Below, in pieces: positions 48,801 through 60,584 of a stretch of DNA of 64,000 nt. How positions within the stretch are numbered: position 1 is the first letter of the stretch; each line of letters opens with the position of its first letter. The notes under the pieces were generated by a model. That model was not told where the DNA came from. It saw nothing but the letters and a program-made list of their open reading frames with translations, and ran no database searches. Location: positions 221,158 through 285,157 of the forward strand of contig CAUYUJ010013792.1 in NCBI GenBank assembly GCA_963575745.1, read 5' to 3'. The position numbers were made by a program, and so were the translations under genes. This stretch comes from Prorocentrum cordatum (taxonomy: Eukaryota > Sar > Dinophyceae > Prorocentrales > Prorocentraceae).

Positions 48801-48959
48801 TTGTAGAACATGCGCACGTCCGAGCGATGCTTAGGGGAAGGTGCCCCCCCCGAAACACGAGGCCGTCGCCACCTGACCTGGCGACGCAGCGCGCCGACGC
48901 TGCACAGAAGCCGCGAATGTGCGCGCCGCAAGTCCATGCCTGCGCTGGCCCGTCATCGT

Positions 48960-48979
48960 CATCGTCGTCGTCATCGTCC

Positions 48980-49021
<42 letters not shown>

Positions 49022-49025
49022 GCGG
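48960..49025. repeat. CGT trinucleotide tract
   Basis: (CGTCGT)n with CATCGT. Confidence 0.9.
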
Positions 49026-49139
49026 CATCGTCGGCATCCCAAACGCTCGATCCTCGATGCCTCGGGCCTCCAGGGTCACCCACCTTCGCGCCCCGCGCCC
49101 CGCGGTGCGCGACCCTCGCAACGGCCCCCTGGGCGAGAG

Positions 49140-49310
49140 GTAACCCTCGGGTCCAGGCCGCGAGCCGCGATCATCTTCACGCCCATGACCAGGGGGTGCC
49201 CCCAGAGAACTCCTCTCCCCCACGGCCACGGAACAGGACGCTGATCGCCAGGAAGCGCCAGAAGCGCGGCTGTCCCAGCACCTCCTGCGCGGCCGCGGTC
49301 GTGACGCGAG
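49140..49310 (-). CDS. Possible transporter-like exons (paralogue)
   Basis: Minus-strand frame QEVLGQPRFWRFLAISVLF at 49,230-49,300 and, in another frame just below, LVMGVKMIAARGLDPRVTSR. Both recall the helix and loop preceding the exon at 43,361-43,411 (LGVMMNFHH), so a second transporter copy may be here. Junctions do not resolve, hence low confidence. Confidence 0.3.
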
Positions 49311-49434
49311 GGGGGAGGGAACTGGGAGCAGGAAGAAGAGACGGCTGGGGATGAGAGAAGAGGCGTATGGCATAGGCATAGGCATACACGTGCATGGCCT
49401 AGCGTCATGTCTGAAGGGCGCTGCGGCCGTCAGA

Positions 49435-49680
49435 GGAGGTGGATGAGGAGGAGGAGGGAGGGAGGGAGGAGGATGGAGGAGAGATGAGGAAAAGTGGGCA
49501 GAGAAGGGAGGAAGGAACAGGAGGAGGAAAGAGGAGAGGGCAGGTGAGAAGGGAGAGGAGGAGGGAGGAAAGAGGGGAGGGGGAAAGAGGACGTGGAGGA
49601 GGGAGGAGGTTGGGAAGACGAGGAGGAGGAAGAGGAGGGAGAGAAGGAGGCGGGATGGGAAGAGGAGGAGGGGAGCAAGA
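49435..49680. repeat. GGAGGAGG/GAGGA purine tract
   Basis: Polypurine on the plus strand. No gene. Confidence 0.7.
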
Positions 49681-49799
49681 ACGGACGAGCTTTCTCACAG
49701 GATCCCAAGGGGGTGTCGCCAGCGCTCCCCCGCTTTCCCCTCTGCTTCTCCCTTTCCTCCGCCTGCACCTGCCCTTGCGCATGCATAGGAGCCGACTGG

Positions 49800-50425
49800 C
49801 GTGTTAACGCCAGGAACGCAATCCCAAATCAAGAACTCCTATTAAATCCAAACTTTTGTTCGCGAAGCCGCTTGAGATCTCGGCCGAACCGTGTCCCGAA
49901 CCATATCCCGGTCCCCCTCCTTCCCCTCCCCCTGCTTCCCTCCTTCTCGCCTGCCATACGCTTCAAATATATCCATCCGTTCCCATGATTGGAGGCCGTT
50001 GAAATATCCACCCGAGAGGGACGTGTCGGCGGCGGTGCCACTACGTAGGAACGCATGTGATACAAGCGTTGAACGTCCTCCTCCTTCTCCCTTTCGCCCC
50101 TTCCAATCCCTCTTCGACCCGCTTCGCGCCGCAAAGGTTCGTCCATAAACAAACAACCGCAAGACTTCAACTCACGCTTAACTTCGCTTAACTATAGAAT
50201 CCGCCAGCCCCAATTGCCAGAAGGTGTGCGAGCTGTTTGATTGTCACCGTCCACCTGGTGACCGCCCCCACGTGGTCCACAGACACGATTGAGGGGGCGA
50301 GCTCGTCAACGCATATCCAGGGACGATGGATCCTCCAAGATGGCCCGCACCCCCCTCGAGCCTCCCACAGTGCCAAGCCAGCAGTACCGCTGCGCAGACG
50401 CCTGAAACAATGTGTAGACTTACAC
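49800..50425. other. No supported gene
   Basis: AT-richer sequence with short open frames only. Confidence 0.35.
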
Positions 50426-50429
50426 ACAT

Positions 50430-50623
50430 ACCTACCTACCTACCTACCTACCTACCTACCTACCTACCTACCTACCTACCGACCGACCGACCGACCGACC
50501 GACCGACCGACCGACCGACCGACCGACCGACCGACCGACCGACCGACCGACCGACCGACCGACCGACCGACCTACATACATACATACATACATACATACA
50601 TACATACATACATACATACACAC

Positions 50624-50665
<42 letters not shown>

Positions 50666-50700
50666 GTACGTACATCCATCCATCCATACATACACACATG
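50430..50700. repeat. Serial tetranucleotide blocks: CCTA, CCGA, CATA, CAGA
   Basis: Four blocks in order, (CCTA)n 50,431-50,478, (CCGA)n 50,479-50,570, (CATA)n 50,573-50,620, (CAGA)n 50,622-50,665, each differing by one base from the next. Confidence 0.95.
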
Positions 50701-51079
50701 TAATCTATGCTATATATACACTGAGAGAAAGAGAGAGGGATAGAGAGAGAGGGAGAGCAGACACAAACAAGCACAAACAAAGAGAGAAAGAGAGAGAGAG
50801 AGAGAGAAACAAAAAACGCGTTTCGTGGACGCTTGCCTGGCAACAAGAAACTTGACACGTTGGAACTAGGCCACCACCACCCCAAACACATTGAGCATCC
50901 CAAGGGAGCAAGGGCGCCCCCGCCCCAAAACCACCGACCTCCCTAACCGGGGGGGGGGGGGCACCGAAAATGGAACCAATTACAACCAACGACGACGGAT
51001 TCCAACAATGCCAGTACCAATCACAAACAAGTGGCACCAATTCCATCCGCTGTAGAAGCTCTTTAGAAGTTCCTGACAA

Positions 51080-51445
51080 CGTTCCTTGGAGGTCCCTAAT
51101 AGTTCCATCGAGATCCCTGAGGATTCCTGGGGGATCCCCCGTGATTCTTGAGGATTCTTCCAGCATCCCTCGCGATTTCTGAAGACCCCCCAGGAATTCA
51201 CCCGGAATTCTTTTTGATTCCTGGGGAATTCTTTTGGAATTCCGACAGACAATTTCGCGAATCCTGGTGGGTTCCTGATGGGTTCCAGACGGGTTCCTGA
51301 TGGATCCCGAATGGTTTGTTGATGGATTACTGCGTATACCGCATCCTGGAATAATCCTCATAGATTCCTGATGGATTCCTGACAATTTTAATTGGCTTTC
51401 TGATGGGTTCCCGGTGTGTTTCTGATGGGCTCCTGAAGAGAAAGA
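51080..51445. repeat. TTCCTGATGGATTCC-type degenerate array
   Basis: Units around GGATTCCTGATGG and GGGTTCCTGA, loosely spaced over about 360 bp. Confidence 0.6.
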
Positions 51446-51469
51446 GGAGAAGGATGAAGAGGGGGAGAA

Positions 51470-51680
51470 GGAGGAAATGAGAAGGAAGAGAAGGAGGAGG
51501 AGGAGGAGGAGGAGAAAGACATTGAGGTGGAGGGGGGGACGGAGTAAAATGAATAGGACCACGAGGAAGAGGAGGGGGAGGAGGAAGAGGAGCAGGAGAA
51601 GGAGGAGGTGGAGGAGAAGGAGGAGGAGCAGGAGAAGAAGGACGAAGAGGAGGAAGATGAAGAGGAGATGGAGGATTCGT
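51470..51680. repeat. GGAGAAGGAGGAGG purine tract
   Basis: Polypurine, plus strand. Confidence 0.75.
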
Positions 51681-51695
51681 GTCCGACGCCGCGGT

Positions 51696-52370
51696 TCGGT
51701 GGCGCGGGCGCGGGACTCGCAAACCCCCGAAGGCGACGTTTCCAATGCAAACGGTTCGCGCCCTCGGGGCACTGGGGAAACCACGGACCCATGAGGAGGG
51801 GGAAGGAGGCCGACCGGGTCACTTTGCCCCCCGATGACATTGCCAGGTCGTTCGGCCCCCGCTTCATGTCAAGCGGGCGCGGGATTGCCCGACCCCCCGA
51901 AGGCGACGCTTCCCATGAAACCGTTTCGTCCCATCGGGGTCTCGGGGAAGGGGGGGGGGGGGCAAAACCAATGGGGGGGAAGACGGGTCAAACGAGTCGC
52001 CATGCCCTCCGCCGCTGCCGACGAATCGTTCGGACCCGCGCCCCTTCCTGCGACGCGGGTCTCTTCAAGCCCCCGAAGGTTTCAGTGGAAACGACGGAGA
52101 GGGGTGCCGAACGGTCACTTTGCCCTCCGCTGACGTCGCCGAGACGTTCGGTCACCGCTTCCTTCCTTGCGGGCGCGGGATTCTCCAAACCCCCTGGGGC
52201 GACGCTTCCAATGGAAGCGTTCTGTGCCCTCGGGGACTCGGGACGCCCCCGAACCCATGGGGGGAAGAGGGTGGCTGAATGAGTTGCCTTGCCTTCCGCC
52301 GCCGCCGCCAACTCGTTCGGGATGCTCGGACAACCATCTTTCCTGCTCCGATTCGGGAAGCCTGGATGTG
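51696..52370. repeat. Degenerate tandem repeat, about 120-178 bp, four copies
   Basis: Copies start at about 51,696, 51,851, 52,029 and 52,149, plus a partial fifth. Shared landmarks: TTCGG start, GCGGGCGCGGGATT, CCCCCGAAGGCGACG, TTCCAATG, CCCTCGGGG, CACTTTGCCCTCCG and GACGA/CGCCGA before the next TTCGG. Confidence 0.75.
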
Positions 52371-52549
52371 GGGAAACCAAGAAGTACCGACACCGCTACT
52401 CCCCGGACCTCTCCCAGAGCGCGTTCTGACCAGGGTTTCGGGGCGAACCCAGTGGTGGCGACGAGGGCCTCCCAGGAGGCCCCCCAGCAAGCGGATAACG
52501 GGCGAAGGGTAGAGGCAGGGGTGACTTTTTCCTCCTCTGAGAATGAGGG

Positions 52550-52752
52550 GAGGGGGGGGGGAGGTGGAGGAGGCAGAGGCCGAGGACGAGCGCAGCGAGG
52601 AGGCAGGTGGAGGCATGGCGCACGGGGTGGAGGGCACATCGCGCCGCGAGCCGCGCCGCGAGGGCGGCGCAGACGGGCCCTCCTTCGAGATGTTGTAGCC
52701 GGAGGAGGTCCTCGGGACGAAGGTCTCCACGCTGCCGTCTCGCGCACCGCGG
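52550..52752 (-). CDS. Ser/Pro/Arg-rich exon
   Basis: The minus strand encodes DGSVETFVPRTSSGYNISKE, GPSAPPSRRGSRRDVPSTPC and AMPPPASSLRSSSASASSTS. Probably disordered; possible acceptor GACGGCAG near 52,735. No partner exon established. Confidence 0.4.
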
Positions 52753-53214
52753 GGAGAGGCGGGCGCTGGAGGTGCACCACGAAGATCTACACACGACGCC
52801 CTCCAACGAACTCTGCATGTACTCTCGGGGAGGACTGCGGCCTATAAAGCCGCTGGCTCCCAGTGGTGACTTACACACCGCCACCCGCCCTGGAGGCCCA
52901 GGAAAGCTCCATTCGAGGGCGTCCGTGTGTATACTCTCGCGGCGGAGGAGGGCGCATGGTAAAGGGAGCCCGAGAGACGGAGCACTCCCCCTCCGCGCCC
53001 GCCTCCCCGTCATCCTGCCGTCGCTCGAACGTCCATTCCCCGTGCATGTCTCGTTTTCCTGCGCTTCTATTCCGCGCGATGATGCAGGATGCCCCCCGCG
53101 TGGGTCAACTCTCTATGTCCACGGACGCGTGTCATGGCGGACCTGTTACTGCCAAACCGATCCCTTATCGTGTTATGCGCAGTCGGACATTGAGAAGTGT
53201 GTACGTTGGAGGAC

Positions 53215-53335
53215 GAGGAGGGGGAGGAGGAGGAGGGGGAGGAGGAGGAGGAGGAGGAGGAGGAGGAGGAGGAGGAGGCGGAGGAGGAGGAGGAGGAGGA
53301 GGAGGAGACGGAGACGGAGGAGGGAGAGGTAGCGG
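53215..53335. repeat. GGA trinucleotide microsatellite
   Basis: (GGA)n with GGG interruptions, plus strand. Confidence 0.95.
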
Positions 53336-53339
53336 ATGA

Positions 53340-54110
53340 GCAGGAGGATGGCTTTCCAAAGGGTTGTCCCAACCTGACTTGGTCAGAGCTGGAAGGGGAC
53401 GTCGAACAGTGGCCTCTCGGGGAGGGCCTAAGCTGGCGTGCCCTCCCCAGCCCTGCCTGGCGGGCCCCGCGGGCGTCCGCTGGTAAGTGCCAGGAAGGGG
53501 AGAGCACACACCAGCTTGGCACCTCGGCCACCCTATCTGAGACGGCGGCCACTCGCTACACGTGATGATAACGCAAGTCCCCATACTCGATGGGTGTTCA
53601 CCACTGCGACGCTTAGATACACTCCTCCGAAAGGCGTCTGAGGTGCCTCCTGTCAACGTGAGCTCTGCATCCGCACGCTGAACCAGCACAGTAAGGTTCA
53701 TAACACTTTTAAGTGTGGGTCGGGTGGCCAAGCCTCGTTCCCGCCACTGTAAGCTGATGCTGGGGCTGCTCACGGGGGGGCCCTGGCACTTGGACGTCAA
53801 CCAATCATTCAAATGCTTCTCACCTGCAAGCTTACTGGCAGAGCGTTGGCAACATCTGCATGACCCTCTGGATGTCAAATCTGAAAGCTGATGGTTGGTT
53901 ATGCACTGGGCCTGGGCGACAGCACTGGGCCTAGATCTTCTCTGGGCTTTCCTGCCGTGCCTCTCCGAAGATCCGGGAAATTCAACTATCCAACGCGTTG
54001 GAAGTAGCTCTCGAGATCCTACTGCGAATTCTGCACCCTGTGGAGACGGCCCATTCGTAGCAACTCAATATGGCTTCAGGGATGATGTGAGCACTGGCTG
54101 TTTTTTCCCC
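53340..54110. other. AT-richer unassigned stretch
   Basis: Open frames on both strands but no recognisable protein. Possibly decayed gene or transposon sequence. Confidence 0.35.
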
Positions 54111-54430
54111 ACATGGTTCGTGGGGTTGTGGTTTGCTTCCCTGCCGCGGCGCACCCGCATCCCACCTCACCTCACACCTCATCTCCTCTCTCCTCCTTCC
54201 TCTCCTCACCCGCGCTCAACGCGTGCACGGCGTGGGGTTCTGGTTGCCCACATGCTTCGTGGGGTTATGGTTGTCTTCCCTTCCGCGTCTCACCCGCGTC
54301 TCCTCCTTCTCCTTCTCCTCCCTCTCCTTCTCTTCCCTGCCGCGCCGCACCCGCGCTCATTCACCTCACTCGGCTCAGCTCAGCACGGCACGGCACAGCA
54401 CAGCTCGGCTCAGCTTCGCTGAGTGCGCAG

Positions 54431-55420
54431 AGGGTGGTTTCCCTATGCGTGCCAGGGTCGTCCAGGCATTGCAGGCGTGGCATTTTCTCGACACCAGAGG
54501 GGGTGCGCAGGGGGTGGTCTCCCTATGCGTGCCAGGGTCGTCCAGGCATTGCAGGCGTGGCATGTTCTCGACACCAGAGGGGGTGCGCAGGGGGTGGTCT
54601 CCCTATGCGTGCCAGGGTCGTCCAGGCATAGCAGGCGTGGCATTTTCTCGACACCAGAGGGGGTGCGCAGGGGGTGGTCTCCCTATGCGTGCCAGGGTCG
54701 TCCAGGCATTGCAGGCGTGGCATTTTCTCGACACCAGAGGGGGTGCGCAGGGGGTGGTCTCCCTATGCGTGCCAGGGTCGTCCAGGCATTGCAGGCGTGG
54801 CATTTTCTCGACACCAGAGGGGGTGCGCAGGGGGTGGTCTCCCTATGCGTGCCAGGGTCGTCCAGGCATAGCAGGCGTGGCATTTTCTCGACACCAGAGG
54901 GGGTGCGCAGGGGGTGGTCTCCCTATGCGTGCCAGGGTCGTCCAGGCATAGCAGGCGTGGCATTTTCTCGACACCAGAGGGGGTGCGCAGGGGGTGGTCT
55001 ATGCGTGCCAGGGTCGTCCAGGCATAGCAGGCGTGGCATTTTCTCGACACCAGAGGGGGTGCGCAGGGGGTGGCTCCCTATGCGTGCCAGGGTCGTCCAG
55101 GCATTGCAGGCTAGTTTCTCGACACCAGAGGGGGTGCCAGGGGGTGGTCCCCTATGCGTGCCAGGGTCGTCCAGGCATAGCAGGCGTGGCATTTTCTCGA
55201 CACCAGAGGGGGTGCGCAGGGGGTGGTCTCCCTATGCGTGCCAGGGTCGTCCAGGCATAGCAGGCGTGGCATTTTCTCGACACCAGAGGGGGTGCGCAGG
55301 GGGTGGTCTCCCTATGCGTGCCAGGGTCGTCCAGGCATTGCAGGCGTGGCATTTTCTCGACACCAGAGGGGGTGCGCAGGGGGTGGTCTCCCTATGCGTG
55401 CCAGGGTCGTCCAGGCATAG
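54431..55420. repeat. 80-bp satellite, about 12 copies
   Basis: Period exactly 80 bp (for example 54,481-54,560), units containing TGCGTGCCAGGGTCGTCCAG and TCTCGACACCAGAGGGGGTG. Two copies near 54,995-55,140 carry short deletions. A GCATTGCAGG/GCATAGCAGG variant position distinguishes copies. Because 80 is not a multiple of 3 and the unit has no stops, all three plus frames stay open. Confidence 0.95.
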
Positions 55421-55614
55421 CCTCTAGTGCGGGATTGCGTATTATCTCTCGTATCCAAGTGCCAGGCGACGCCGGATATGACCGTCACAGATGACTCCTC
55501 AACCCCTCCTATCCCCCCACACGTCCTCCCCCTCCTTTCAACGACCACAGGGGGCACCTGAGAGCATGACGGCGGTGGTAGTGGTAGCGCGTTTCACACA
55601 ATACATAAAATCAG

Positions 55615-56275
55615 TATGTGGGGTTCCTCGGTAGCGTAATCCCCGCGAGCTCGTCTGCAAGTGGGTCCCCCAACCAAGCTGCGAGCGGCACTCCTCTGAC
55701 CTGGGCCTCTTCCCAGGCATGGTGGCTGTGCAGGAAGAAAGCTGTGACCTACGCCTCGCCTCGCTACCTGATAGCGATGGCCATCTGCTCCCAACAGGTC
55801 GCCGTATACGCTCCAACCTCCTGGTGTTCGGCATCTGCCTCGGAACCAGCCCTCGTATAGCACCTCCGAGCCCGTCCAGAAATGCAAAGGGCCTTCCGCG
55901 TGGCGGAGGGCAGGCAGCAAGGCCGTTACCTCAGCACGGGTGTTTGTCTGACGGGGTTCTGCCAAGGGTCCGTCAGCACCTCCTCGGATCTGGGGTTCTC
56001 CTGGCTGGGTAGTGTCGAGGGCGGCCCAGCTCCATCCGCAGCGCGTGTACCTAGCGTCGTCTGCCTCATCAACTCCACTGCCATCTCCACATACCAGCAG
56101 ACGTTCTCCTCGAACTGAGATGCGGTGTTGGTTCAGCGCTTCGCCGAAGAGCGTCTCAGAAGTTGCCCATGCTTTGGGAGGAATGCCTCTGAACCACATG
56201 CTTGGGGAACTATGCTGTACCGCCTCGGCCATGAACAGGAACTCCTGCGATTTCTCGAAGTCTGGATGCTCAGGC
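55615..56275 (-). pseudogene. LINE retrotransposon fragment: RNase H domain, decayed
   Basis: Minus-strand frame: SMWFRGIPPKAW (typical LINE segment before RNase H), LLVCGDGSGVDEADDARYTR, GWSWAAL, PRQTNTRAEVTALLPALRHA, LHFWTGSEVLYEGWFRG; then, after a frameshift near 55,780, FFLHSHHAWEEAQVRGVPLA, AWLGDPLADELAGITLPRNP TY and TGA. RNase H motifs seen are D in GDGSG, E in TRAEV, and a D-containing GDPLADELAG; the third catalytic Asp (usually TDS) is Gly in TGSEVLYEG. Frameshift and lost residue mark it as dead. It begins where the GCGCAC repeat ends, so it is 5' truncated. Confidence 0.7.
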
Positions 56276-57245
56276 ACACGCTGCACGCGCCACGCGCAAC
56301 AGCACGCGCACGCGCACGCGCAACGCGCACGCGCACACGCACACGCACGCGCACAGCGCAAGGCGCACGCGCACGCCTCACGCGCACGCGCACGGCGCAC
56401 GCGCACGCGCACGCGACACAGCACGCCACCTGGATCTCACGCCACACAGGCGCAGCAGCACGCGTGCACACGCGCGCGCACACGCGCACGCGCGCACGCG
56501 CACGCGTACGCGCACGCGCACGCGCACGCGTCTCTCGTCACACGTCACGCGTCACGCGTCCCGCGTCACGCGTCACGCGTCACGCGTCACGCGCCCGCGC
56601 ACGCGCACGCGCACGCCGCACGCCGCACGCCGCACGCGCGCACGCGCCGCGCGCCGCACGCCGCACGCGCACGTGCATGCGCACGCGCACGCGCACGCGC
56701 ACGCGAACGCGCACGCGTACGCGCACGCGCACGCGCACGCGCAACTCGCACGCGGCAAGCGCACGCGCACACGCGCACACGCGCACACGCGCACACGCGC
56801 ACACGCGCACACGCGCACACGCGCACACGCGCACACGCGCACAAGCGCACACGCGCACACGCGCACACGCGCACACGCGCACACGCGCACACGCGCACAC
56901 GCGCACACGCGCACACGCGCACACGCGCACACGCGCACACGCGCACACGCGCACACGCGCACACGAGCACACGCGCACACTCGCACACGCGCACACGCGC
57001 ACACGCGCACACGCGCACACGCGCACACGCGCACACGCGCACACGCGCACACGCGCACACGCGCACACGCGCACACGCGCACACGCGCACACGCGCACAC
57101 GCGCACACGCGCACACGCGCCCACGCGCCCACGCGCCCACGCGCACACGCGCCCACGCGCCCACGCGCCCACGCGCCCACGCGCCCACGCGCCCACGCGC
57201 CCACACGCCCACACGCCCACACGCCCACACGCCCGCACGCCCGCA
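56276..57245. repeat. GCGCAC/GCACAC microsatellite, about 970 bp, up to the gap
   Basis: First CACGCG/GCACGC units with CGTCAC insertions, then nearly pure (CGCACA)n from 56,760, then (GCCCAC)n from 57,118, running into the N gap. Its true length is unknown. Confidence 0.95.
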
Positions 57246-57345
57246 NNNNNNNNNNNNNNNNNNNNNNNNNNNNNNNNNNNNNNNNNNNNNNNNNNNNNNN
57301 NNNNNNNNNNNNNNNNNNNNNNNNNNNNNNNNNNNNNNNNNNNNN
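57246..57345. other. Assembly gap, 100 N
   Basis: Exactly 100 N, a conventional placeholder, so the real distance between flanks is unknown. Confidence 0.99.
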
Positions 57346-57839
57346 CTGCGTTGGGAGGACGTCGGCCTCCGGCTGCGCCCCACCCTCCCTCCGCGCCTGC
57401 CTCCCTGGCCTCCCTCCCGCGGCCCCTCCTGGCAGCCTCCTGCCCATTTGAGCCCTCCGCCTCCCTACAACCCCGTTCCCCTGTGTCCCATCCCCTCCCT
57501 CCCTCCGTCCCCCTTGGCTCCCCGTTCCCTCTTCGGGCGTTGAGATTCACATGATGTGCTTCTCTGGGAAGCGCGAAGGGCGGGAATGGAGGAGGGAAGG
57601 GTCATTTGCGACAATGTGACGAAACCCCTCTTCACTTTCTCCCCGTTCTCCTCCTCAGGAGGGCCGAATAGGCGGACGACGAGGAGCTAACTCGGCACAG
57701 CGGCAATCAGCAAGGAGCAGCGCAGCGGCGAACATGATAACAACGAGTGGCGAACAGAAAGCAGGGAGTATGAGCTCGCTCATCGCTCCCTCCTCCAATC
57801 CTTTTTCACCCCTGCCCTCCACATATCTTTCTCACACCA

Positions 57840-58018
57840 TTATCCTCCTCCTCCTCCTCATCCTCCTCCTCTTTGCCGTCCCTCCTCCTTCCACCTTCTC
57901 CTCCTCCTCCTTCTACCCCTCCTGCTCATCTACTCCCCTGTCCTACCCATCCCCCTCCTCCACCTCATCTTCCTTGTCGCTCTTCTCCTCCTCCCACCAC
58001 CACATCTTCCTCTCCTCA
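57840..58018. repeat. Pyrimidine-rich CTCCTC tract
   Basis: C/T-rich sequence before the CAT block. No gene. Confidence 0.7.
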
Positions 58019-58129
58019 TCATCACCGCCACCACCACCACATTATCATTATCATTATCAGCATCATCGTCATCATCATCATCAGCAGCATCAGCATCAGC
58101 ATCAGCATCAGCATCAGCATCAGCATCAG

Positions 58130-58187
<58 letters not shown>

Positions 58188-58380
58188 GTCATCATCGTCA
58201 TCATCGTCATCATCGTCATCATTACCAGCAACATCATCAGCATCATCAACACCATCAACATCAGAAGCATTATAACCATCATCACCATTGTTATCATCAT
58301 CGTCATCGTCATCGTCGTCACCATCAACCACATCATCACCATCATCAGCAGCAGCAGCAACATCATCATCGCTCCATCCA
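58019..58380. repeat. CAT/CAG trinucleotide block
   Basis: (CATCAG)n, (CAT)n, (CATCGT)n and mixtures; translates to His/Gln runs in one frame. Not treated as coding. Confidence 0.95.
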
Positions 58381-58844
58381 ACCTCCACCTCCGCCTCCTC
58401 CGCCCCCTCCGCCCCCTCCCTTTAAGGAGCGTCGCTGGCGGCTCCTCTTCCTCATCTTCCTTATCCCCCTATTGCCCATCTGTCCTCCTTTCTTCCTTGC
58501 GGTCCTCTTCCTTCTCGTCTTCTTTCTCGTCCTCCTCCTCCTTCCGGGAAGGCCGTGCACACGACACCGCACAAGAGGACTACCCGGTACATGGACAGGT
58601 GCCACCTCGCTGGAGCGCTGGCGCGTGCGGAGGGAGTGGAGGGAATGCGGGAGGAGGAAGTCGAGGAGGAGCCGAGGAGGCGCGATGCGGGGGAGATTCC
58701 TGGGTTAAAGAAGCTGCTTTCAGGAACGGTTGGCTTTCTGGATCAGAGGCTGGCCGGTGCAGGTGGGCCCCGCACACTCCCCTGCAGCTGGTCCGAGCCC
58801 CTCGCGGCGAGCAGCTTCGGCCTCCCGCGTCGTGCCGCATGCGT

Positions 58845-59040
58845 CGTGTTACGCATGCGCATGCGCTGGTTCACCCGTTTTGTTGCGTTTGCGTTGTGTT
58901 GCGCATGCGCATGCGCTGGTTCACCCGTTCTGTTGCGTTTGCGTTGTGCTGCGCATGCGCAACCGCCTGCGCCGTGCCGCATGCGCATGCGCATGCGTCG
59001 TGCCGCGTGCGTTGTGCTGCGCATGCGCCTGCGCTGGTCC
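58845..59040. repeat. GCGCATGCGC-rich tandem segment
   Basis: About three copies of a unit of some 60 bp, TGCGCATGCGCATGCGCTGG TTCACCCGTT.., containing palindromic GCATGCGCATGC. Confidence 0.8.
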
Positions 59041-59390
59041 ACCCAGCGTCGCGCCCCGCGCGCCCGTGGTGCGCGGCTTCGCCTTCGCGCCCTCGCGCCG
59101 CCGCCCCGGAGGCGGGCGCCTCTCCAGCCCCGGCCGCGGTGCGCGAAGCCGAGGAGGGGCGCTTAATTGCGGGGGGAGCGGCTCCATTGGGGGGAACCAT
59201 CGGAGATGCATCACAGCTAGATCGGCGACGCGCCCTCGATGGCGAGAAATGCACGGTCTTGGTGGGGCGGGTGGGGCTAGCGGGTGCTATCGGGCCCTTC
59301 TGGGTAGTGAATGGTCGACTGCGGCTCCGTGCGCCCCTTCTGGAGCATATCTCAGAGGAACATCAGCCAACATAAGCATGCTATCCTCGG

Positions 59391-59514
59391 AGGTCCGCGC
59401 GGATTTCTCGGATCGCCGCCGGGCCCCCCTCCCTGGCGCGCGGAGCGCCAAGGGCGGCGCGGGAGGCGCCGCGAGGGGCGCCCAGCGCAGATCTGAGAAA
59501 TCTGCGCGGACCTT
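59391..59514. mobile_element. Foldback element, copy 2
   Basis: Left AGGTCCGCGCGGATTTCTCG, right AGAAATCTGCGCGGACCTTT, near-perfect inverted arms of about 25 bp around GCCGCCGGGC...GCCCAGCGC. Confidence 0.8.
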
Positions 59515-59544
59515 TGAGAAATTACAGCCATCGTGCTACCATAA

Positions 59545-59572
59545 CGAACGAACGAACGAGCGAACGAGTCTG
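59545..59572. repeat. GAAC tetranucleotide tract
   Basis: Short (CGAA)n, about seven units. Confidence 0.9.
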
Positions 59573-59649
59573 CTATCGCCCGGAGAGCGACCCAAGCTAG
59601 GGCGGCAGGCGCGCCAAACGCACTGGCCTCCAGGGAGGCCGTGAGTGGG

Positions 59650-60250
59650 AAGCATGTGAAACTTCGGACAAAAAAGAAACGGATCAACGCCACATGCGGC
59701 TCACATGCTCATCTTCACAGTTGCGCTATACCTCCGGCACCTCGGAAAAAAAGATCGAATCGGCGTCTGTGGCTTCGGCGAGCCTCGGCTTAAAATGGGC
59801 TCCACGACCCAGACCCACGGCACGGCCCGAAGAGCAGAGCGCCCCCCTGAGCCCAACATGGTCCTTATTCCAGCGTCTCAACTGTATGATTGTGCCGCTT
59901 CTGGTTCTTCGGCCAACGTTGTTACGCACTACATGTACCCCTTAACCCTTTGGGGGGGAACCTATGTTAGGAGGGCCCAGAACCCCAGGGCTATTAGGGG
60001 TCTGCTCCTGCAAAGATATCAAGCCAGACCGCCCGGATGTATCATCCCTAATGCGAAGACGGGGACCTGAGTGAGGCCCCGCCTTCATCGGGATATTAGG
60101 GTTCGGGTTAGACCGGCCATGTCCCCTTACAGGCGATTTTGAACGACGAATAAAGAAATAGAGAAATAAACGAAACTGAGCAAACAAAATCAAAAATCGT
60201 CCCCAGACTATTTCCCAACCATCCTGTGGTGTTGGGTCCTCGCTTTGAAA
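59650..60250. other. AT-richer unassigned stretch
   Basis: A minus frame (VGRRTRSGTIIQLRRWNKDH) has some coding sense at 59,740-59,930 but no splice sites were found. The rest shows no feature. Confidence 0.3.
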
Positions 60251-60269
60251 AGACGGTCTCCGCGTTTAC

Positions 60270-60508
60270 TCCTCCTCCTCCTCCCGCTGCCCCCTCCCTC
60301 CTCCTCCTCCTCCTCCTCCTCCTTCTCCATGTTCTCCTCCTCCTCCTCCTCCTCGCCTCCTCCTCCTGATCCTCCTCTCCCTCCTCCTCATCCGCCTCCT
60401 CATCATCATCAGTAGCAGCATCATCAGTAGCAGCATCAGTATCAGTATCAGCATCAGCATCAGCATCAGCATCAGCATCATCATCATCATCATCACCATC
60501 ACCATCAG

Positions 60509-60543
<35 letters not shown>

Positions 60544-60560
60544 GCATCATCATCGTCATC
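60270..60560. repeat. CCT then CAT/CAG microsatellites
   Basis: (CCT)n-rich 60,270-60,400, then CAGCAT/ATCATC units to 60,560; the same composite as 57,840-58,380. Confidence 0.9.
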
Positions 60561-60584
60561 ACTCGTTTCAGCATGCCCCTTCAC

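Noticed and set aside
54423-55427. 334-residue open frame through the 80-bp satellite
   Set aside because: All three frames are open because the unit lacks stops and its length is not a multiple of three; the peptide is just the repeat.
56012-57554. Long frames of Ala-His-Thr-Arg repeats across the GCACAC tract and the N gap
   Set aside because: Pure microsatellite translation, and the frames run through 100 N.
57871-58708. His/Gln-rich and Ile-rich frames in the CAT block
   Set aside because: Microsatellite translation; no supported exon borders.
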